From positions 1 to 64,000 of the forward strand of contig JAFVPE010000023.1 in assembly GCA_017505465.1 (NCBI GenBank): 64,000 bases of DNA, in the 5' to 3' direction. Origin of the DNA: Clostridia bacterium (GTDB lineage Bacteria; Bacillota; Clostridia; Christensenellales; Borkfalkiaceae). The notes beneath the pieces were generated by a model. That model did not search any database. It was not told the origin of the DNA and saw only the letters and a program-made list of their open reading frames with translations. Positions 36,468-46,185 of this stretch are shown piece by piece (positions within the stretch are counted from its first letter, which is position 1; each line of letters begins with the position of its first letter). The position numbers and the translations under genes were made by a program.

Positions 36468-37433
36468 ATGAAAATGAAAAGTGGCACCATAGGTCAAGTG
36501 CCTACAATTAATCAAAAAAAATCTCGGGGTTCTAAATCTCGTTTCACCCTACTGACAGTGCTCATGTTGGTGGTACTTATTGTTTATTCGCTTTCTTTAT
36601 TCGCCTTATTCTTCTACGGCTTTATTACAGCATTCAAATGTGGTAAAGTAGGTACGCTTGAATATAGATTGGAGTACTATCCGGGTAATTTATACGGACT
36701 TCCTAAGACGTGGTATTGGAATTTCGGCTTTGTATTCAAGAACTTTGTCGTGGAAGGTACGGATCCGATGGGGGTAGGGGCTCCCGTAAAAGTCGGGATG
36801 GTGCAGATGTTTGGCAACTCTATTTTATATTCTTTGGGTTGTTCTTTCTGTAATACGTTCGTTATGTGTCTCACGGCATACGGCTGCGCGAGATTCCCGT
36901 ATAAGTTCTCGAAGATCATTCACACAACGGTTATTATCGTTATGATCGTCCCCATCGTTGGTAATGCGCCGGCGGAGTTGGAAATGGCAATTCGCTTTGG
37001 GTTGTATAACCAAATTTGGGGTATGTGGATCATGCGCGCAAATTTCTTGGGAATGTATTTCTTGGTATTTTACGATATCTTTAAATCATTGCCTACCGCT
37101 TATACCGAAGCCGCAAAGATAGATGGAGCAGGCAATTGGGCAATCTTATTTCGGGTAATATTTCCGCTTATTGCGAACACGTTCCTTACCGTATTGCTTA
37201 TCACGTTTATTACGTCTTGGAACGATTACCAAATTCCCTTCTTATATTTGCCTTCTTATCCGACGGTTGCATATGGCTTATTTACGGTTGTAAACTCGAA
37301 GATTAAGGGGATGGAAACAACGCCTATGCGTTTGGCGGCGGCAATCATTATGCTTATTCCCATTTTAATCGTATTCCTTTGCACGCAAAAGCGTTTGCTT
37401 GGAAATCTTACGGTTGGTGGAGTAAAAGGTTAA
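36468..37433 (+). CDS. Sugar ABC transporter permease, UgpE/MsmG-like (module 2)
   Basis: A 321-aa permease with a 30-residue basic N-terminal extension compared with the module 1 counterpart (299 aa). It has six transmembrane helices, an EAA loop (EAAKIDGAGNWAIL) near residue 214, and the C-terminal sequence KRLLGNLTVGGVKG typical of the family. It starts 14 nt after the partner permease. Confidence 0.92.
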   Translation: MKMKSGTIGQVPTINQKKSRGSKSRFTLLTVLMLVVLIVYSLSLFALFFYGFITAFKCGKVGTLEYRLEYYPGNLYGLPKTWYWNFGFVFKNFVVEGTDPMGVGAPVKVGMVQMFGNSILYSLGCSFCNTFVMCLTAYGCARFPYKFSKIIHTTVIIVMIVPIVGNAPAELEMAIRFGLYNQIWGMWIMRANFLGMYFLVFYDIFKSLPTAYTEAAKIDGAGNWAILFRVIFPLIANTFLTVLLITFITSWNDYQIPFLYLPSYPTVAYGLFTVVNSKIKGMETTPMRLAAAIIMLIPILIVFLCTQKRLLGNLTVGGVKG

Positions 37434-37460
37434 TCAGTTTTGAATAAGGATCATAAATCT

Positions 37461-40400
37461 ATGAAAAAGAAAATTATCACAGGTATTGTTTGTGCAACGT
37501 TTGGATTGGTTGCGGCGGCTGGCGTTGTGATCGGTGCAAATAGCTTGTCAAGCAACGGAATTAATGCGGTTGCAGAATGGAACAACGAGGAAGTTACGGA
37601 ATCCTATTATCTTGGTGCGGAGTTTACGCTTCCCGAAGCAAAGCTTACCGTTGGGGATAAAACGGTGGATGCGGACGTGGCGCTTATTGCGCCCGACGGT
37701 ACTGCAACGCGCGCCGAAAAAACGGTGCTCAAACAAGTTGGTACGTACGTATTGAAATATTCGGCGATCATAGACGGTAAACCGTACGGTAAAGAAATTG
37801 CCTTTGACGTACGCGGTGATATCATCACGTATAACAACGAAGAGACGAAAATAGGGTATCAAACTTGTGCGTATGCTTCCGATCCGACCAAGGAATATTT
37901 TACGGTATCCTTGGCGCAAAGCGATACGATTACGTTTAGTCAGCTTATTGACGTTAGTGATATCACGAGAGATGATAAGTTGATTGATTTGTTTGTTTCG
38001 CCTGCAACGGAAGGCATTGCAGATTTCGACAATCTCTTTTATTTATTCACCGATTCGGCAAATCCTGATATTTATTTGAAGGTGCGTTTAAGACGATATC
38101 TGAAGAGATCGGGGACGGCATACTACCTTTCTGGCGGTAACGGACAAGAATTGAAGGGCTACGAAGCAGGATTGAATAAGTTGCACGTTAACGATGACTA
38201 CGGTGCACCGTTTACGAATATTTCTTTTGACGCAAAGAAAGGCGATGAGCCTGTTTTTGTGGATCAATGCACTGCGTCCTTCCGTTATGATGCGGCAACG
38301 AGAGCAACGTATGCAGTCGATTACAAAGGCGGCTTGACCATGATTATTGATCAAGACAGTACGCAGTATTACGAAAACCTTTGGACTGGTTTTCCGAGTG
38401 GAAAGGTGAGCCTTTCTATATGGGCGGAAAATTATAATTCCGCGAGTGCTACTTTCTGTATTACGAGTGTGCGCGGCATCGATCTTTCTGTGTATGGAGG
38501 CAAATTTGAAGAAAATACGCCTCCCGTGATTGACATCGATAGCGAGTACGAAACGATGCCTGAGGCAAAGCTTGGCGGCGCATATACAATCCCTAAGGCA
38601 ACGGCGATTGACGATTATTCTGGTATTTGCGACGTGGACGTTTCCGTGTGGTATAACTATGCGACATCCAATGCAATTCTTGTCGACGTAGCGGATGGCG
38701 CGTTTGTAGCGAACCGTAAGGGATATTATGCAATTGTCTATACGGCAACCGACCGTTATGGCAATCAGGCGCAGGAAGTATTGTCGGTACATGCAGGGAA
38801 TGAAATTCCTGAAATTCAGTTGGAACCCTTGTTCGCACCTGTGGAAAGCGCAATTCTTGGCGAATGGTTGACGTTGCCTAACGACTTTGCGATTACGGGC
38901 GGCAGTGGTAATAAGAACGTTACGATAACCGTTTCTAACGGCACGGACGTTTACGAGGTTGAAGGGGACGGATTCCGTCCGGAAACGATAGGGGATTGGA
39001 CGGTCCTTTATACGGCTACGGACTACGTAGGCGGTATGGGTACGTATACGTATAGTTTCAAAACGGAATTGCCCACACAGCCCATTTTGGTGGATTCTAT
39101 TACGTTGCCGCAAATCTTTATTTCGGCACAACCGTATGCAATTCCCGAAATATATGCGAATGATTATAGGTCGGGCGCATTAAAACGCGAGCTTTGCGAG
39201 GTTGAAGTAACGGATGCAACGGGCACAAATACGTATAAAGCAGGGGGCACGTTTAATCCTACGGTCAACGAAAACGGTGACAAGGTTTCCGTTTCGTTTA
39301 AGGCTGACGGCGTAACCTTAAAGAGCTTTGAAATTCCTACCATTTTGGCATGGGTAAGAGAAGACGGCTCTACGAGATTGCAAGAACAGAATTATTTCTA
39401 CGGCGAAGGCTTTACCACCGAAAAAACGGGGGAAGGCTTGAAAATTATTGCTGAACAGGAAAATGCAACGTGGACTTTTGCGAACGTATTGGTTTCGCAA
39501 GGCTTGAATATTGCGCTTATAGCCGAAAGCGGTGCGACAAACTATGACGGATATGAAATGACGCTTACGGATGCGGAAAACTCCGAAAATGCCATTCGTA
39601 TAAAAGTTGCAAAGAACGGTAATAAGGCGTTCTTTAACGTTTTCGGTTCTGATATTGATTGGGAAATATATTGCAATCTTAACGAAGAGAAACTCGAGAT
39701 TGGCTTTGAAGACAATTGCTTCTTGGTCAACGGAACGCCCTCTAAGGTTGAAAAAACGATCAGCGGCGAAGCATTTGAAGGATTTGCGTCCTCCAAGGTT
39801 TTTGCAAGCGTAAAAATGATTGATGCGGAAGCAGGCGCAGCGTATAAAGTTGTTTCCATTAACGGCAATCCGTTTACAGGTAAAACGAGAGACCAAGTTT
39901 CTCCGAACGTGACCATTTTTGGGGACTATGGCGGTACGTACGCCTTGAATTCGGAATACGTTGTAAATGCAGCGGTTGCAAGCGACGTGCTTTCGCCCAA
40001 CGTAAACTTCACCATGAGTGTAATGACGCCTAGCGGCAGTGTTGCTAAGGACGTAAACGGAAAAGAATTGCGTGCGGTAGATCCTTCTATTGCGTATACG
40101 ATTTTACTTTCCGAATACGGCCAATATACCGTAATGTATGAGGCGGCGGAAGATTCTACGTTCGCGCCCCGTCCCAATCCCTATAATTTCCTTGTCGGTA
40201 TCAACGTGGTTGATATGGAAGCGCCGGAAATCACGTTTGACGGTCAATTCCAAACGTCGGCAAAGGTGGGTGACGTATTGGTTATTCCTGATTTCACCGT
40301 TAGCGATAATTTATCGGCTGTAGAAGATATTATTGTGGCGAAATACGTATCCAATCCTTACGGTGGTTTCATCAAACTTATAAATGGTAACTCTATCAAG

Positions 40401-40496
40401 GTGGCTCATGCAGGAATTTACGAATTCCGAATCATCGCGATTGACGCAATCGGTAACGTAAAAATGATTCAAGCTTACGTTACGGTAACCGAATAA
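37461..40496 (+). CDS. Secreted multi-Ig-domain protein (module 2)
   Basis: A 1011-aa exported protein, paralogue of the 933-aa protein at 11997. It has a Sec signal (about 1-27), an N-terminal Ig-like domain (about 30-120, absent from module 1), a lectin-like beta-sandwich, then alternating Ig and sandwich domains ending with two DUF5011-like repeats (GVYT/GIYEF-type endings before the stop). Shared landmarks with 11997 include GYEAGLNKLHVNDDYG, VDYKG and TDxxGN. No membrane or wall anchor is seen. The ATG at 37461 follows AAGGATC; an in-frame TTG at 37440 lies upstream of that site and is rejected. Confidence 0.8.
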   Translation: MKKKIITGIVCATFGLVAAAGVVIGANSLSSNGINAVAEWNNEEVTESYYLGAEFTLPEAKLTVGDKTVDADVALIAPDGTATRAEKTVLKQVGTYVLKYSAIIDGKPYGKEIAFDVRGDIITYNNEETKIGYQTCAYASDPTKEYFTVSLAQSDTITFSQLIDVSDITRDDKLIDLFVSPATEGIADFDNLFYLFTDSANPDIYLKVRLRRYLKRSGTAYYLSGGNGQELKGYEAGLNKLHVNDDYGAPFTNISFDAKKGDEPVFVDQCTASFRYDAATRATYAVDYKGGLTMIIDQDSTQYYENLWTGFPSGKVSLSIWAENYNSASATFCITSVRGIDLSVYGGKFEENTPPVIDIDSEYETMPEAKLGGAYTIPKATAIDDYSGICDVDVSVWYNYATSNAILVDVADGAFVANRKGYYAIVYTATDRYGNQAQEVLSVHAGNEIPEIQLEPLFAPVESAILGEWLTLPNDFAITGGSGNKNVTITVSNGTDVYEVEGDGFRPETIGDWTVLYTATDYVGGMGTYTYSFKTELPTQPILVDSITLPQIFISAQPYAIPEIYANDYRSGALKRELCEVEVTDATGTNTYKAGGTFNPTVNENGDKVSVSFKADGVTLKSFEIPTILAWVREDGSTRLQEQNYFYGEGFTTEKTGEGLKIIAEQENATWTFANVLVSQGLNIALIAESGATNYDGYEMTLTDAENSENAIRIKVAKNGNKAFFNVFGSDIDWEIYCNLNEEKLEIGFEDNCFLVNGTPSKVEKTISGEAFEGFASSKVFASVKMIDAEAGAAYKVVSINGNPFTGKTRDQVSPNVTIFGDYGGTYALNSEYVVNAAVASDVLSPNVNFTMSVMTPSGSVAKDVNGKELRAVDPSIAYTILLSEYGQYTVMYEAAEDSTFAPRPNPYNFLVGINVVDMEAPEITFDGQFQTSAKVGDVLVIPDFTVSDNLSAVEDIIVAKYVSNPYGGFIKLINGNSIKVAHAGIYEFRIIAIDAIGNVKMIQAYVTVTE

Positions 40497-40514
40497 GGTG
40501 TGGGGGAATACAAT

Positions 40515-42500
40515 ATGAAAGGTAAAAAGATAATTTCTGCAATGCTTGCGGGATTGATGTTATTCAGTGCCGTAGGATGCAATGATTCTAATACAAACAA
40601 GGACGAAACGAACACCACAAAGCCTGTCGGTACGGTGCAGGACCGCGATAACGTCTATGTGGAAGGTATGTTGCACAAAGTCAACGTAACGCCCTCGAAC
40701 AAGGTTTTTGCGGAAAACAAAAAATCGGAATATAAATTTGTACTTGGGAATGAATCCAATGCAATTATCACCGCTTCCAACTTTATTTTTACGCACGTAA
40801 GAGAAGCTACGGGGGTTTCGCTTGATTACGCGGAAGAAGGTGTAACGTGGTCCGCGTCTGCAAAATATATCGTTCTTGGCGATAGCGAGATGTACAAAGC
40901 GGCAGGTCTTACCGTCCCCACAGACGATCTTGGTCCCGTTGGATATTACATTAAGACGGTGGGGAACTCCGTCTTCATTATGGCAAAAAATAAAGAAGGG
41001 TATCAGTTGGCGTCTATTGCATTTTTGCGTGCGCTGCTTGGCTATGATATGATTGCAGGCGACACCGTTATTTATGAAAAGGACGGAAAAACGTTGCCTA
41101 ATATGGATATCGTAGAAAGACCGGACTATGACGTTCGTGTCGTCACGAATGGTGGCATATCTCAGAATACAGCGTATGGTATGGGCTATTCGGCGGATAG
41201 GGGTATGATCTCTGTAGGCGGCGCATTCGTACATAACTCGTTTAATTATTTGCCCCCTGCAACTTACTTAGAGAGCAATCCTGAGTGGTACAGCGACGTT
41301 TTGTTGTCGGCAAACAATCAAGACTATCGCCAAATTTGCTATACGGCACATGGCAATGAAGAGTCTTACGACTTGATGCAAGACACCATTATCGACGTAA
41401 TGATGGATGCAATTATTGCAGACCCCGATAAGACGGTTGTTTCCTTTACCCAACAAGACGTAAATGCATATTGTAAGTGCGAGTCTTGCTTGGAAGCAAT
41501 GAAACCGTATGGCGTATATTCCGCTTTGATGATTATGTTCTGTAATGATCTTGCGGATAAATTGGACGTTGCGTTGACGCAATATGCGGAAACGACCGGA
41601 GAAGAAAAGAGAGATATTCAAATTTGCTTCTTCGCATATCACTTCTCGGAAGCACCTCCCGTTACGAAGAATGCGAAAGGGGAATACGAGCCTATCAACG
41701 GTTTGAGATGTAACGAGAACGTTGCCGTATTTATCGCGTCGATTGAAACGAAGTATTATTACTCGTTCTATGACGAAGTCAATGAAGTTTACGCGGAAAA
41801 TATGTATGGTTGGATGGCGATTACGGACACGATTTTGCTGTGGCTGTACCAAACGAATTTCGGGGAATATTTGTATCCGTACAATACGTGGAATACGCAA
41901 ATTGAAAACTATCGCTTTGGTAAGACGGTAGGGGCAAGATATATGTTCAGTCAAGGACAAGCGAACCATCCAAACAGTACGGGCTTTACGAAATTGAAGG
42001 AGTACATTGATTCGAAGGCTTTGCTTGACGTCAACGTGCAATACGATGAATTGGTGGATAGATATTTCAAGTATTACTTCATGGATGCGGAAAAGCCCAT
42101 GCGTCAATTTTTCGATGAATTGCAAGCGTATATGACTTATCTTGAAACGGAATACAGCACGGAGTTGACAGGTTACATCCGCGATTCGATTGCACAATCT
42201 AAATATTGGTCGCCTCGTACCATTCAACATTGGTTGGAACTTATTGACGAAGCGTATGCAGCTATCGAAAAATATAAATCAACCGACGTAAATTTGTACA
42301 ATAGATTGCACGAGCATATTATGCTAGAAGCTATGTTCCCCCGTTACGTAATGTGTACGTTACATACCGGTTTTATGTCTGCGGAGGCGTTGAAACAAAT
42401 GCGTCAGGATTTCTATATGGACGCAACGACTTTGCGTATCACGAACGTGCGTGAGGTTGACACACTTAGCGGTATTTATCAGACGTGGGGCGTTATTTAA
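40515..42500 (+). CDS. DUF4838 lipoprotein, glycoside-hydrolase-like (module 2)
   Basis: A 661-aa lipoprotein with lipobox SAVGC (Cys22). It has an alpha/beta N-terminal domain (YIVLGDSEMY, VGYYIKTVGNSVFIMA) and a DUF4838 region with the cluster YCKCESC (Cys 320, 322, 325), followed by a helical C-terminus. It is the counterpart of 14816 but more diverged; the HGNEExYxLM segment and the LWxQGxxN-type region are retained in both. The start at 40515 is set by GGGGGA 7 nt upstream. A glycan hydrolase role is inferred from family context only. Confidence 0.83.
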   Translation: MKGKKIISAMLAGLMLFSAVGCNDSNTNKDETNTTKPVGTVQDRDNVYVEGMLHKVNVTPSNKVFAENKKSEYKFVLGNESNAIITASNFIFTHVREATGVSLDYAEEGVTWSASAKYIVLGDSEMYKAAGLTVPTDDLGPVGYYIKTVGNSVFIMAKNKEGYQLASIAFLRALLGYDMIAGDTVIYEKDGKTLPNMDIVERPDYDVRVVTNGGISQNTAYGMGYSADRGMISVGGAFVHNSFNYLPPATYLESNPEWYSDVLLSANNQDYRQICYTAHGNEESYDLMQDTIIDVMMDAIIADPDKTVVSFTQQDVNAYCKCESCLEAMKPYGVYSALMIMFCNDLADKLDVALTQYAETTGEEKRDIQICFFAYHFSEAPPVTKNAKGEYEPINGLRCNENVAVFIASIETKYYYSFYDEVNEVYAENMYGWMAITDTILLWLYQTNFGEYLYPYNTWNTQIENYRFGKTVGARYMFSQGQANHPNSTGFTKLKEYIDSKALLDVNVQYDELVDRYFKYYFMDAEKPMRQFFDELQAYMTYLETEYSTELTGYIRDSIAQSKYWSPRTIQHWLELIDEAYAAIEKYKSTDVNLYNRLHEHIMLEAMFPRYVMCTLHTGFMSAEALKQMRQDFYMDATTLRITNVREVDTLSGIYQTWGVI

Positions 42501-42529
42501 GGTTAGCCAAGGCAAAAGGAGTCAATAAA

Positions 42530-45103
42530 ATGAAAAATAAAAAACTATTCATTCTTATGCTTGCTGTTTTGGCGACGGCTGCTTGTGCAGGCGCAGTGGG
42601 TTGTGAAAAAGAATCCAAGCCGTCGGTTGTGGTGAATATCCACCAAGAATCGGAAACGTTGAACGTGCTTGGTGAGACAACGCTTACTGTATCCACGGAA
42701 AATGCTACGGCAGACGTGGTGTGGAGCAGTTCGGACGAAACGGTTGCTACGGTAAAAGACGGTGTGGTTACGGCTTTGAACGTCGGAACAGTAACGATTA
42801 CGGCGAAAGTGAACGGGGTTAGTGATACCTGTGCGGTGGAAGTGGTCCGTTCGATGGAAGCTCCTGTTTTGAAAGTGAGCAGAACGGAAATATCCGTAGA
42901 GAAAAATGGAGAATATACGGTTTCGGCGTCCATTTATTGGTTGGGCGAAGACGTTACGGATAAAGTTCCGCTTCATTGGGAGCTTGGTGCAGGCGCGAAG
43001 GACGGCGTTGCAAGCGTAACGTCGGCAGAAAACGGAAAAGCGGTGGTAAAAGGCATTGCGGATGGCGAAACGGAATACTACGTATCGGCTACGGTTGGCG
43101 ATGTGTACGTGAACCAAAAGCTTTCCATTGCCGTTTGCGATAGCAGCGTTTGGTTTGAAAGCGACGAAATGGCAGTAGGCAGCAATGGTAAATTCTTATT
43201 CCAAATGAACTCGATAGATGCGGATGGGAACTCCATTGTGGCGGATACACCCATAATTAAGGCGTATACCAACGACGGGGAAATCCCGAACGTAAGCTAC
43301 GTTTGGACGAGTAGCGACGAATCCGTGGTAAAAATCGAAAACGGCAAATTTGTTGCGCAGCGCACGGGCGCAGTAGACGTCTATGGCGAATATGAAGGAC
43401 AAAAGGTTATCGTTACGGTATCCGTAGAGCCGTCTGTTATCCGCCTTGATCAAACGCTTACCTTTGAGTATGCGGATTTGAAGGCTGTGGCTTTGGACGC
43501 TCATACGTTCGGATCGGGTGAAGTGTATCTCGAAGAGAGCAAGATTGGCTTTTTAGAAAACGGCGAGATTATGTTGGAAGAGTCCAAGTATCCTACTGCA
43601 AGTAAGGAGCTCGGTAAGCGTGAGCTTGTTGCAAAGACCGACCAAGCAACGTATATTATTCCAACGAATTTATACAGTATGTATATTGAAACTGCGGAAG
43701 AATTGAGTGCTTGGCACGCGCATGCCTATGCGAATGGTGACGACGGCTACTATGCTCTTGCGAATCATATTGCATTCAACGGCACGTATACAGGCTCTCG
43801 CAATTGGGATAGTTCTGGCTATTATTGGGCGAATCCCGATACGACGGGCTTTAAAGGTATCTTTGACGGAAACGGTTATATTATTGACGGTTTGCGTATC
43901 GAAGAAGGATATCGCGGTTTCATTACCTTATTGCAAAGCACGGGCGTTCTTAAAAACGTATCGTTTATCAATGCTTCGCATTCTGCCAACAGCGCATATC
44001 TTTGCACGTGGGGATGCGGTACGATTGAAAACGTATACGTACAGTATGCAACAGACGGTGGCACGGGTAAGACCGCATTTGGCGGCGTGTTTATGTCGGT
44101 AGACCATACTCGTGGTATGACGAATAAAATGACGATTAAGAACTGCTTTGTGGACGCGAGCCAAACGACTTTGAGCCATTATAGACAGTCTTATATCGGC
44201 GGTTATATGAAGTATGACGGGACTGCGGGGGCTTGGATTCACGCCGGTGCGTATGCGAAACTTCAAGACGTGTACGTGGTAGCGCCTGCAAAAGTAGTAG
44301 GCGGCTCGGATGCAATGTTCATCTACAACGACGTAGTAGAAGGCAGTGCAAATTACGGTATGTATACTTCGGCGGAAGAAATGGCGGCGGATAGTGCGGT
44401 GCAAACGCACATAGCTGCATGGGATAATTCCTTCTGGGGCGTGAAGAACGGTATGCCTACGCCGCTTAGCGTTATCGAGCGTGGCGATCCGTTGGCGGTT
44501 ACGATCCCTGCGAGCAGTGCTTATTACACGTTTAAAGGCGGTATGTCGGTATATCCCGGTGAAGATTATACCTTCACGGTGACGCCCAAGAATGCAGCTT
44601 TGTCGAATTTCTTCGTTACGGCGAATGGCGTGACGTTGACGCCTGTAAACGGTATTTACACGGTTAGTGACGTACAAGGCGCTTTAGATATCGACGTGGT
44701 GCACGGCTACGTTGAAGTGCGTTCGGCGTCCACGACGGCTACGTATGAGGCGGATACGGATACTTGGAAACTGTCCAAGGCGGTATTTGCTTCGTATGAA
44801 GGGGTGAGAGATCACGGCGATGCTTATATTTCCAAGGAATATATAGAGAGTATGATGTCGCAAGGCTATACGAAGGTGCAGTTCACCATTCAACCGGACG
44901 GTGTATATGCGGTACAAGCTTGCTATAAATACAACGGATCCACTCGTCTGGCAACGACTACGGGCGAAGCTGTCTTGGCAACGATTGACCTTACTGTGGC
45001 TTCGGAATTGGAATTCTGGGGGCAGAATAGCGCTGGTTCGGGCAATGCAATTAGAAATGAAGATTGCTATGTAACGATTACTGGGTTAACCTTCCTCAAA
45101 TGA
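42530..45103 (+). CDS. Lipoprotein with Ig-like (BIG2) domains and one beta-helix module (module 2)
   Basis: An 857-aa lipoprotein with lipobox GAVGC (Cys near 24). A BIG2 domain follows immediately (about 35-115, VVWSSSDETVATVKDG), then further Ig-like domains to about 310. A single Ig-plus-beta-helix module is centred near residue 386 (IETAEELSAW, FDGNGYIIDGL, TIENVYV). A beta-rich C-terminal domain (about 660-857) is not present in the module 1 paralogue. The start is set by AAAGGAG 9 nt upstream. It probably binds glycan at the surface. It is the last gene of the conserved six-gene block. Confidence 0.8.
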   Translation: MKNKKLFILMLAVLATAACAGAVGCEKESKPSVVVNIHQESETLNVLGETTLTVSTENATADVVWSSSDETVATVKDGVVTALNVGTVTITAKVNGVSDTCAVEVVRSMEAPVLKVSRTEISVEKNGEYTVSASIYWLGEDVTDKVPLHWELGAGAKDGVASVTSAENGKAVVKGIADGETEYYVSATVGDVYVNQKLSIAVCDSSVWFESDEMAVGSNGKFLFQMNSIDADGNSIVADTPIIKAYTNDGEIPNVSYVWTSSDESVVKIENGKFVAQRTGAVDVYGEYEGQKVIVTVSVEPSVIRLDQTLTFEYADLKAVALDAHTFGSGEVYLEESKIGFLENGEIMLEESKYPTASKELGKRELVAKTDQATYIIPTNLYSMYIETAEELSAWHAHAYANGDDGYYALANHIAFNGTYTGSRNWDSSGYYWANPDTTGFKGIFDGNGYIIDGLRIEEGYRGFITLLQSTGVLKNVSFINASHSANSAYLCTWGCGTIENVYVQYATDGGTGKTAFGGVFMSVDHTRGMTNKMTIKNCFVDASQTTLSHYRQSYIGGYMKYDGTAGAWIHAGAYAKLQDVYVVAPAKVVGGSDAMFIYNDVVEGSANYGMYTSAEEMAADSAVQTHIAAWDNSFWGVKNGMPTPLSVIERGDPLAVTIPASSAYYTFKGGMSVYPGEDYTFTVTPKNAALSNFFVTANGVTLTPVNGIYTVSDVQGALDIDVVHGYVEVRSASTTATYEADTDTWKLSKAVFASYEGVRDHGDAYISKEYIESMMSQGYTKVQFTIQPDGVYAVQACYKYNGSTRLATTTGEAVLATIDLTVASELEFWGQNSAGSGNAIRNEDCYVTITGLTFLK

Positions 45104-45128
45104 GAAAAAATCAATAGGTAAAATAAAG

Positions 45129-45169
45129 GACTATAATGGAATACCGTACGACGGTATTCCATTATAGTC
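45129..45169. terminator. Perfect 19-bp hairpin with 3-nt loop
   Basis: GACTATAATGGAATACCGT, then ACG, then the exact complement. It lies between the module 2 lipoprotein and the next oxidoreductase gene. No U-run follows on the plus strand; TTTATTTTA follows on the minus strand. It may block read-through or be processed by RNase III. Confidence 0.7.
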
Positions 45170-45192
45170 AAAACCATTTATAGGAGTACGGC

Positions 45193-46161
45193 ATGAAGAT
45201 ATTATTTTACGGGTTTCGTCACTCGCATATTGACGGCTTGTTTTCCCGAGCTCAAAACAATGCTCGCGTAGAAATTGCGGCTTGCCTTGAAGAGAACGAA
45301 GAGGCTCGAAAGAGCGCGGAAGAAAGACTTGGCGTAAAATTCGACAACCAATCGTATGGCGAATGGTTGAAAACGGACGTCGACGTCGTAGCAATCGGCG
45401 GTAGATACGGCGATAGAGGAAATGCAATCATTGAGGCGTTAAAGGCAGGGAAGCACGTTATTGCAGACAAGCCGATTTGTACGAAAATGGAAGAGTACGA
45501 AGAGATTGCAAGGCTCGTAAAAGAGAAAAATTTGAAGCTTGCGTGTATGTTCGACCTTCGCTATATGCCTGCGGCGCGAGCGGCAAAAACGCTCTTTGAT
45601 GGCGGTGAAATGGGCGAAGTGCGCAACGTATCCTTTACGGGGCAGCACTATTTGAACTATGGAAACCGTCCAATGTGGTACTTTGAAAAGGGGATGCACG
45701 GCGGAACGCTCAACGATTTGGCAATCCACGGCGTGGATTTGATTACCCATTTGACCGGCTTTTGTATGAAGGAAGTCAATGCGGCTCGTTGTTGGAATGC
45801 ATACGCAACGAAAGAACCGCATTTCAAGGATTGCGCCACGTATATGGCGACGCTTGAAAACGAGGCGGGCGTTTTGGCGGACGTTTCCTATTCAGCGCCC
45901 CCGTTGGTTTATGGTACGGATATTTATTGGAATTTCAAGTTTTGGTGCGATAAAGGACTCGTTACCTTTAATTTTAAAGAACCGAACGTCAAAATTTACA
46001 AATTGGGCGAAACAGAGCCTAAGATTTTAGAAGGGGTTGTAGATGAAAAAAATTATCTCGACGACCTTTTAGACGAAATGGAACAAGACGGCAATTCTAT
46101 GACGGAAAGCGTGCTTTGTACGACCTATCAAGCGCTTCTTTTGCAAAGCAAAGCGCAATAA
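45193..46161 (+). CDS. Gfo/Idh/MocA-family oxidoreductase
   Basis: A 322-aa protein. The N-terminal Rossmann fold is short (ILFYGFRHSHIDG), with the family motif DKPI (about 92-95) and the catalytic region LNDLAIHGVDL (His near 183). It shares the fold but little sequence with 32299, so it probably acts on a different sugar or cofactor. It lies after the 19-bp hairpin and 24 nt upstream of a NagB-like gene, with which it is probably cotranscribed. The pairing suggests metabolism of amino-sugar-containing units. Confidence 0.85.
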   Translation: MKILFYGFRHSHIDGLFSRAQNNARVEIAACLEENEEARKSAEERLGVKFDNQSYGEWLKTDVDVVAIGGRYGDRGNAIIEALKAGKHVIADKPICTKMEEYEEIARLVKEKNLKLACMFDLRYMPAARAAKTLFDGGEMGEVRNVSFTGQHYLNYGNRPMWYFEKGMHGGTLNDLAIHGVDLITHLTGFCMKEVNAARCWNAYATKEPHFKDCATYMATLENEAGVLADVSYSAPPLVYGTDIYWNFKFWCDKGLVTFNFKEPNVKIYKLGETEPKILEGVVDEKNYLDDLLDEMEQDGNSMTESVLCTTYQALLLQSKAQ

Positions 46162-46185
46162 TACGAGAGAAGGAATGGATAAAAG

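Noticed and set aside
8465-45103. Sortase-anchored surface proteins
   Set aside because: No LPXTG-type motif with hydrophobic tail was found at the C-terminus of any large secreted protein; several are lipoproteins instead, and the others have no visible anchor.
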